DNA of 12,605 bases, from positions 1 to 12,605 of the forward strand of contig JBASWO010000188.1 of the NCBI GenBank assembly GCA_049276515.1, read 5' to 3'. Shown here one piece after another: positions 11,764 through 12,605 of this stretch. Made by a program: the position numbers and the translations under genes. The notes under the pieces are model-generated. The model worked only from the letters and a program-made list of their open reading frames with translations, had not been told where the DNA came from and did no database searches. Within the stretch, counting starts at the first letter, position 1; every line of letters starts with the position of its first letter. The DNA comes from JAATFY01 sp049276515. GTDB lineage: Bacteria; Pseudomonadota; Alphaproteobacteria; UBA9219.

Positions 11764-12605
11764 ATGGCCAATCCTCTCGCAAAGTTTAAAGACAAAATTC
11801 CAACAAATGTTGTGCCGCGTGCCAAGCGTCTCGTGTTTGGCCTTGCGCATGATTTTTGGAAAGATGGAAAAGCTGCTGTTGTCGACGCACCTCCACCTGT
11901 GTCTGAACAAAGAATGAAGCGCTCTTTGTCAGCTTTACGCGAAGAGTCACAAAAAATTATTGCAGAAGCTGTTCCAGCATCACCGCCTCCTCCTTGGCAT
12001 GCTGAGCCTGGCATGATTTCTGAAAAAATGTGGGGCGAGGGGTTTGTTTCTCCCGCTGATGCCGAAGTGAGCGAAATGCTGATCAAGCCCCTCAATCTTA
12101 CCAATGCCATGGATGTTTTGGATATCTCGGCTGGGCTCGGTGGCCGCATGCGCATGATATCTGAAAAATATGGTGTTGCGATTACAGGCCTTGAGCCAGA
12201 CCCAGAAGTTGCAGGCCGTGGTATGGAGTTATCTATTAAAGCAGGCAAAGGAAAGTATGATGCTATCGCAACCTATGATCCTGCTAACTTCTCACTCGCT
12301 AAAAAATACGATTGCATTTTAGCGCGTGAAAATTTTTATCGTGTTGAAGATAAAAATACATTTTTTGCCGCTCTTGCAGGATGCACAAAACCCCAGGCGC
12401 AGATCAGTTTTACGGATTACGTCATCAATCCTGAAGATCGCGATAAATCAGCTATTAAGGCTTGGCAGGCATCGGAAGCAGGGGCCACGCCCCTCAGTAT
12501 GGTTGAAATGGCAGAAGCTTGGGCCAAAGTTGGATTCACACTGAGTGTCCATGAAGATCAAACCGATTTATATAAAAAGGAAGTCACGGCTGGTCTCAAG
12601 CGTCT
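11764..12605 (+). CDS. SAM-dependent methyltransferase-like protein (partial, runs off window)
   Basis: The frame is open from ATG 11764 to the window edge (280 complete codons, no stop), so the C-terminus is missing. Residues 1-35 are basic and hydrophobic; 40-80 include a Pro-rich stretch (ASPPPPWHAEPG). The Rossmann methyltransferase core starts near 85 (SEKMWGEGFVSPADAEVSEML), with motif I at 118-127 (VLDISAGLGG) for SAM binding and an acidic end of strand 2 at E144 (ITGLEPDP). Strand 4 is near 182-189 (YDCILARE), where many class I enzymes have their post-II motif. The substrate is not predictable; the WGEGF-SP block recalls phospholipid or small-molecule methyltransferases, an uncertain analogy. 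No clear Shine-Dalgarno precedes the ATG. It follows yqgE by 50 bases on the same strand. Confidence 0.82.
   Translation, partial: MANPLAKFKDKIPTNVVPRAKRLVFGLAHDFWKDGKAAVVDAPPPVSEQRMKRSLSALREESQKIIAEAVPASPPPPWHAEPGMISEKMWGEGFVSPADAEVSEMLIKPLNLTNAMDVLDISAGLGGRMRMISEKYGVAITGLEPDPEVAGRGMELSIKAGKGKYDAIATYDPANFSLAKKYDCILARENFYRVEDKNTFFAALAGCTKPQAQISFTDYVINPEDRDKSAIKAWQASEAGATPLSMVEMAEAWAKVGFTLSVHEDQTDLYKKEVTAGLKR

Noticed and set aside
11751..12248. 165-codon minus-strand ORF under the methyltransferase-like gene
   Set aside because: It is antisense to a frame with clear methyltransferase motif I and open across 842 bases; its own product is Ser/Pro/Arg-rich without family features.

Overview
The window reads as ordinary chromosome of an alphaproteobacterium of moderate GC, with intact biosynthetic and envelope genes. 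The pointers are a CarD-type RNA polymerase regulator beside a 7Fe ferredoxin (fdxA), a Fur/Mur-type regulator lacking the CxxC motif, an APH-fold homoserine kinase (thrB) overlapping rnhA, and a ScsB-like DsbD. These are family and synteny arguments; the lineage below class level is not resolved.

Left part (1-2620): the 3' end of an unidentified + strand gene is followed by a minus-strand block read right to left: fdxA, an unrecognised 320-residue gene, a 416-base leader region, carD, a strong terminator, and a 63-codon small ORF just behind that terminator. The leader region holds a good sigma70-type promoter. A 33-codon ORF starts about where transcription should start, followed by two hairpins that share a repeated segment.

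Middle (2621-4009): a divergent fdxA/fur control region with dyads on the fdxA -35 box and on the fur start codon. Next come fur, a tRNA-Thr(CGU) with its own promoter, and a small heat shock protein gene with a sigma32-like promoter and a strong terminator.

Envelope and metabolism (4076-8377): a bifunctional class A penicillin-binding protein converges on a GT9 glycosyltransferase, the two stop codons sharing one CTAG. The glycosyltransferase diverges from thrB with only 28 bp between start codons. thrB and rnhA overlap by ATGA and end at a bidirectional terminator.

Right part (8398-12605): a minus-strand pair, dsbD/scsB then a Prx5-like peroxiredoxin, looks like a thiol-redox unit. A divergent + strand pair follows: yqgE and a gene encoding a SAM-dependent methyltransferase-like protein, cut by the window edge.

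No mobile element, CRISPR array, phage gene or defence system is seen. The least explained parts are the carD leader, the 320-residue gene between fdxA and carD, and the 63-codon ORF.
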